DNA of 5,931 bases from Desulfobulbus sp. (GTDB lineage Bacteria > Desulfobacterota > Desulfobulbia > Desulfobulbales > Desulfobulbaceae): NCBI GenBank assembly GCA_030602145.1, contig JAUWAH010000165.1, positions 1-5,931 on the forward strand. The letters run 5' to 3'. The notes below the pieces were generated by a model. It ran no database searches and was not told the DNA's origin. It saw only the letters and a program-made list of their open reading frames with translations. The position numbers and the translations under genes are program-made. Of this stretch, positions 5,549 through 5,931 are shown piece by piece (position 1 is the stretch's first letter; the number at the start of each line of letters is the position of its first letter).

Positions 5549-5931
5549 TTACTTGCCGTAGACCAGTTCTCCGCCGGCAAAACCCAGTCCGGCGGCGCAG
5601 GCCAAGCCCAGGGCATAGAGAAGAAAGAGCTTCTTGGGCTCGGCACCCTTGTGGTATGACCAGGCCGCATATACCATCAGACCGGTCAGTATCGGCGCTA
5701 AGGCCATCTTGACGATGATCAACGCCTCGAACTGCCCCCCGAACCGGTACTGCCAGTCGAGCAGACCGGCAAGGACGGTCGGCACCATGAAAAACAGCCC
5801 CAGCAGGCAGCAGTGGAAGGCGGTGCGGTTCAACTCTGACCGGCTGGTCGTCCAGGCTAGCAGGCTGAAGATGAAGCAGCCAATCACCATCCCCATGGGG
5901 ATATGGGTGAGACCCGGATGGAGCGGATGAG
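5549..5931 (-). CDS. DUF2231 family membrane protein (partial, 5' end outside window)
   Basis: The frame is open to the right edge and gives 126 codons before the TAA at 5549. The upstream residues HPLHPGLTHIPMGMVIG are in frame before the first internal Met, and HPxHPxxxHxPxG is the N-terminal signature of DUF2231 proteins, so the Met at 5896 is internal and the true start lies beyond 5931. Four hydrophobic segments are visible, at about residues 9-26, 38-58, 69-90 and 101-119 of the visible part. The tail GLGFAGGELVYGK matches the usual GG-x-LVY ending of the family. It is an inner-membrane protein. Conserved histidines near the membrane edge have suggested haem or metal binding in such families, but no function is established. 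Visible length suggests only a few N-terminal residues are missing. Confidence 0.87.
   Translation of the reverse strand, partial: HPLHPGLTHIPMGMVIGCFIFSLLAWTTSRSELNRTAFHCCLLGLFFMVPTVLAGLLDWQYRFGGQFEALIIVKMALAPILTGLMVYAAWSYHKGAEPKKLFLLYALGLACAAGLGFAGGELVYGK

Noticed and set aside
5549..5896. DUF2231 gene as complete with a start at 5896
   Set aside because: The in-frame upstream codons encode the family's HPLHPGLTHIP signature, so the gene continues past the window edge.

Overview
This is a GC-rich bacterial chromosomal window carrying seven protein genes, two of them cut by the window ends. The gene families and a small hairpin repeat of the 'GTCATTCCCG...CGGGAATCC' type fit a Gram-negative, probably Desulfobacterota-like (deltaproteobacterial) genome. 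That placement is inference from general resemblance; no rRNA or marker gene is present to confirm it. I see no tRNA, rRNA, CRISPR array, transposase or phage gene.

Left part (1-974), minus strand: a short winged-helix DNA-binding protein (80 aa) is followed after 20 bases by a GAF-domain sensor protein whose end lies outside the window. Upstream of this pair is an AT-rich island with a perfect 18-bp inverted repeat (903-955). It is either the operator of this pair or the end signal of the next transcript.

Middle (975-3101), minus strand: a two-gene unit of a SprA-related putative zinc metalloprotease (HEMAH motif) and a complete M18 aminopeptidase (apeB-like). They are separated by 30 bases and lie in the same reading frame. 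A good sigma70-like promoter lies upstream of the unit, in the gap to the divergent next gene.

Right part (3306-5047): a plus-strand TerB/DUF533-like protein with two PPPPPPGG tracts faces, tail to tail, a minus-strand AIM24/TIGR00266 protein with an N-terminal GYF_2 domain. A strong shared hairpin lies between them. GYF domains are known proline-rich-peptide binders, so these convergent neighbours could be binding partners. This is the most interesting hypothesis in the window, and it is untested.

The remainder (5048-5548) is a gene-free stretch of about 500 bases. It holds a roughly 130-150 bp non-coding palindromic element (MITE/REP-like) and a few small palindromes. The window ends with the 3' part of a DUF2231 membrane protein on the minus strand. 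I see no clear undescribed multi-gene defence or mobile system; most of the window looks like ordinary housekeeping or accessory chromosome.
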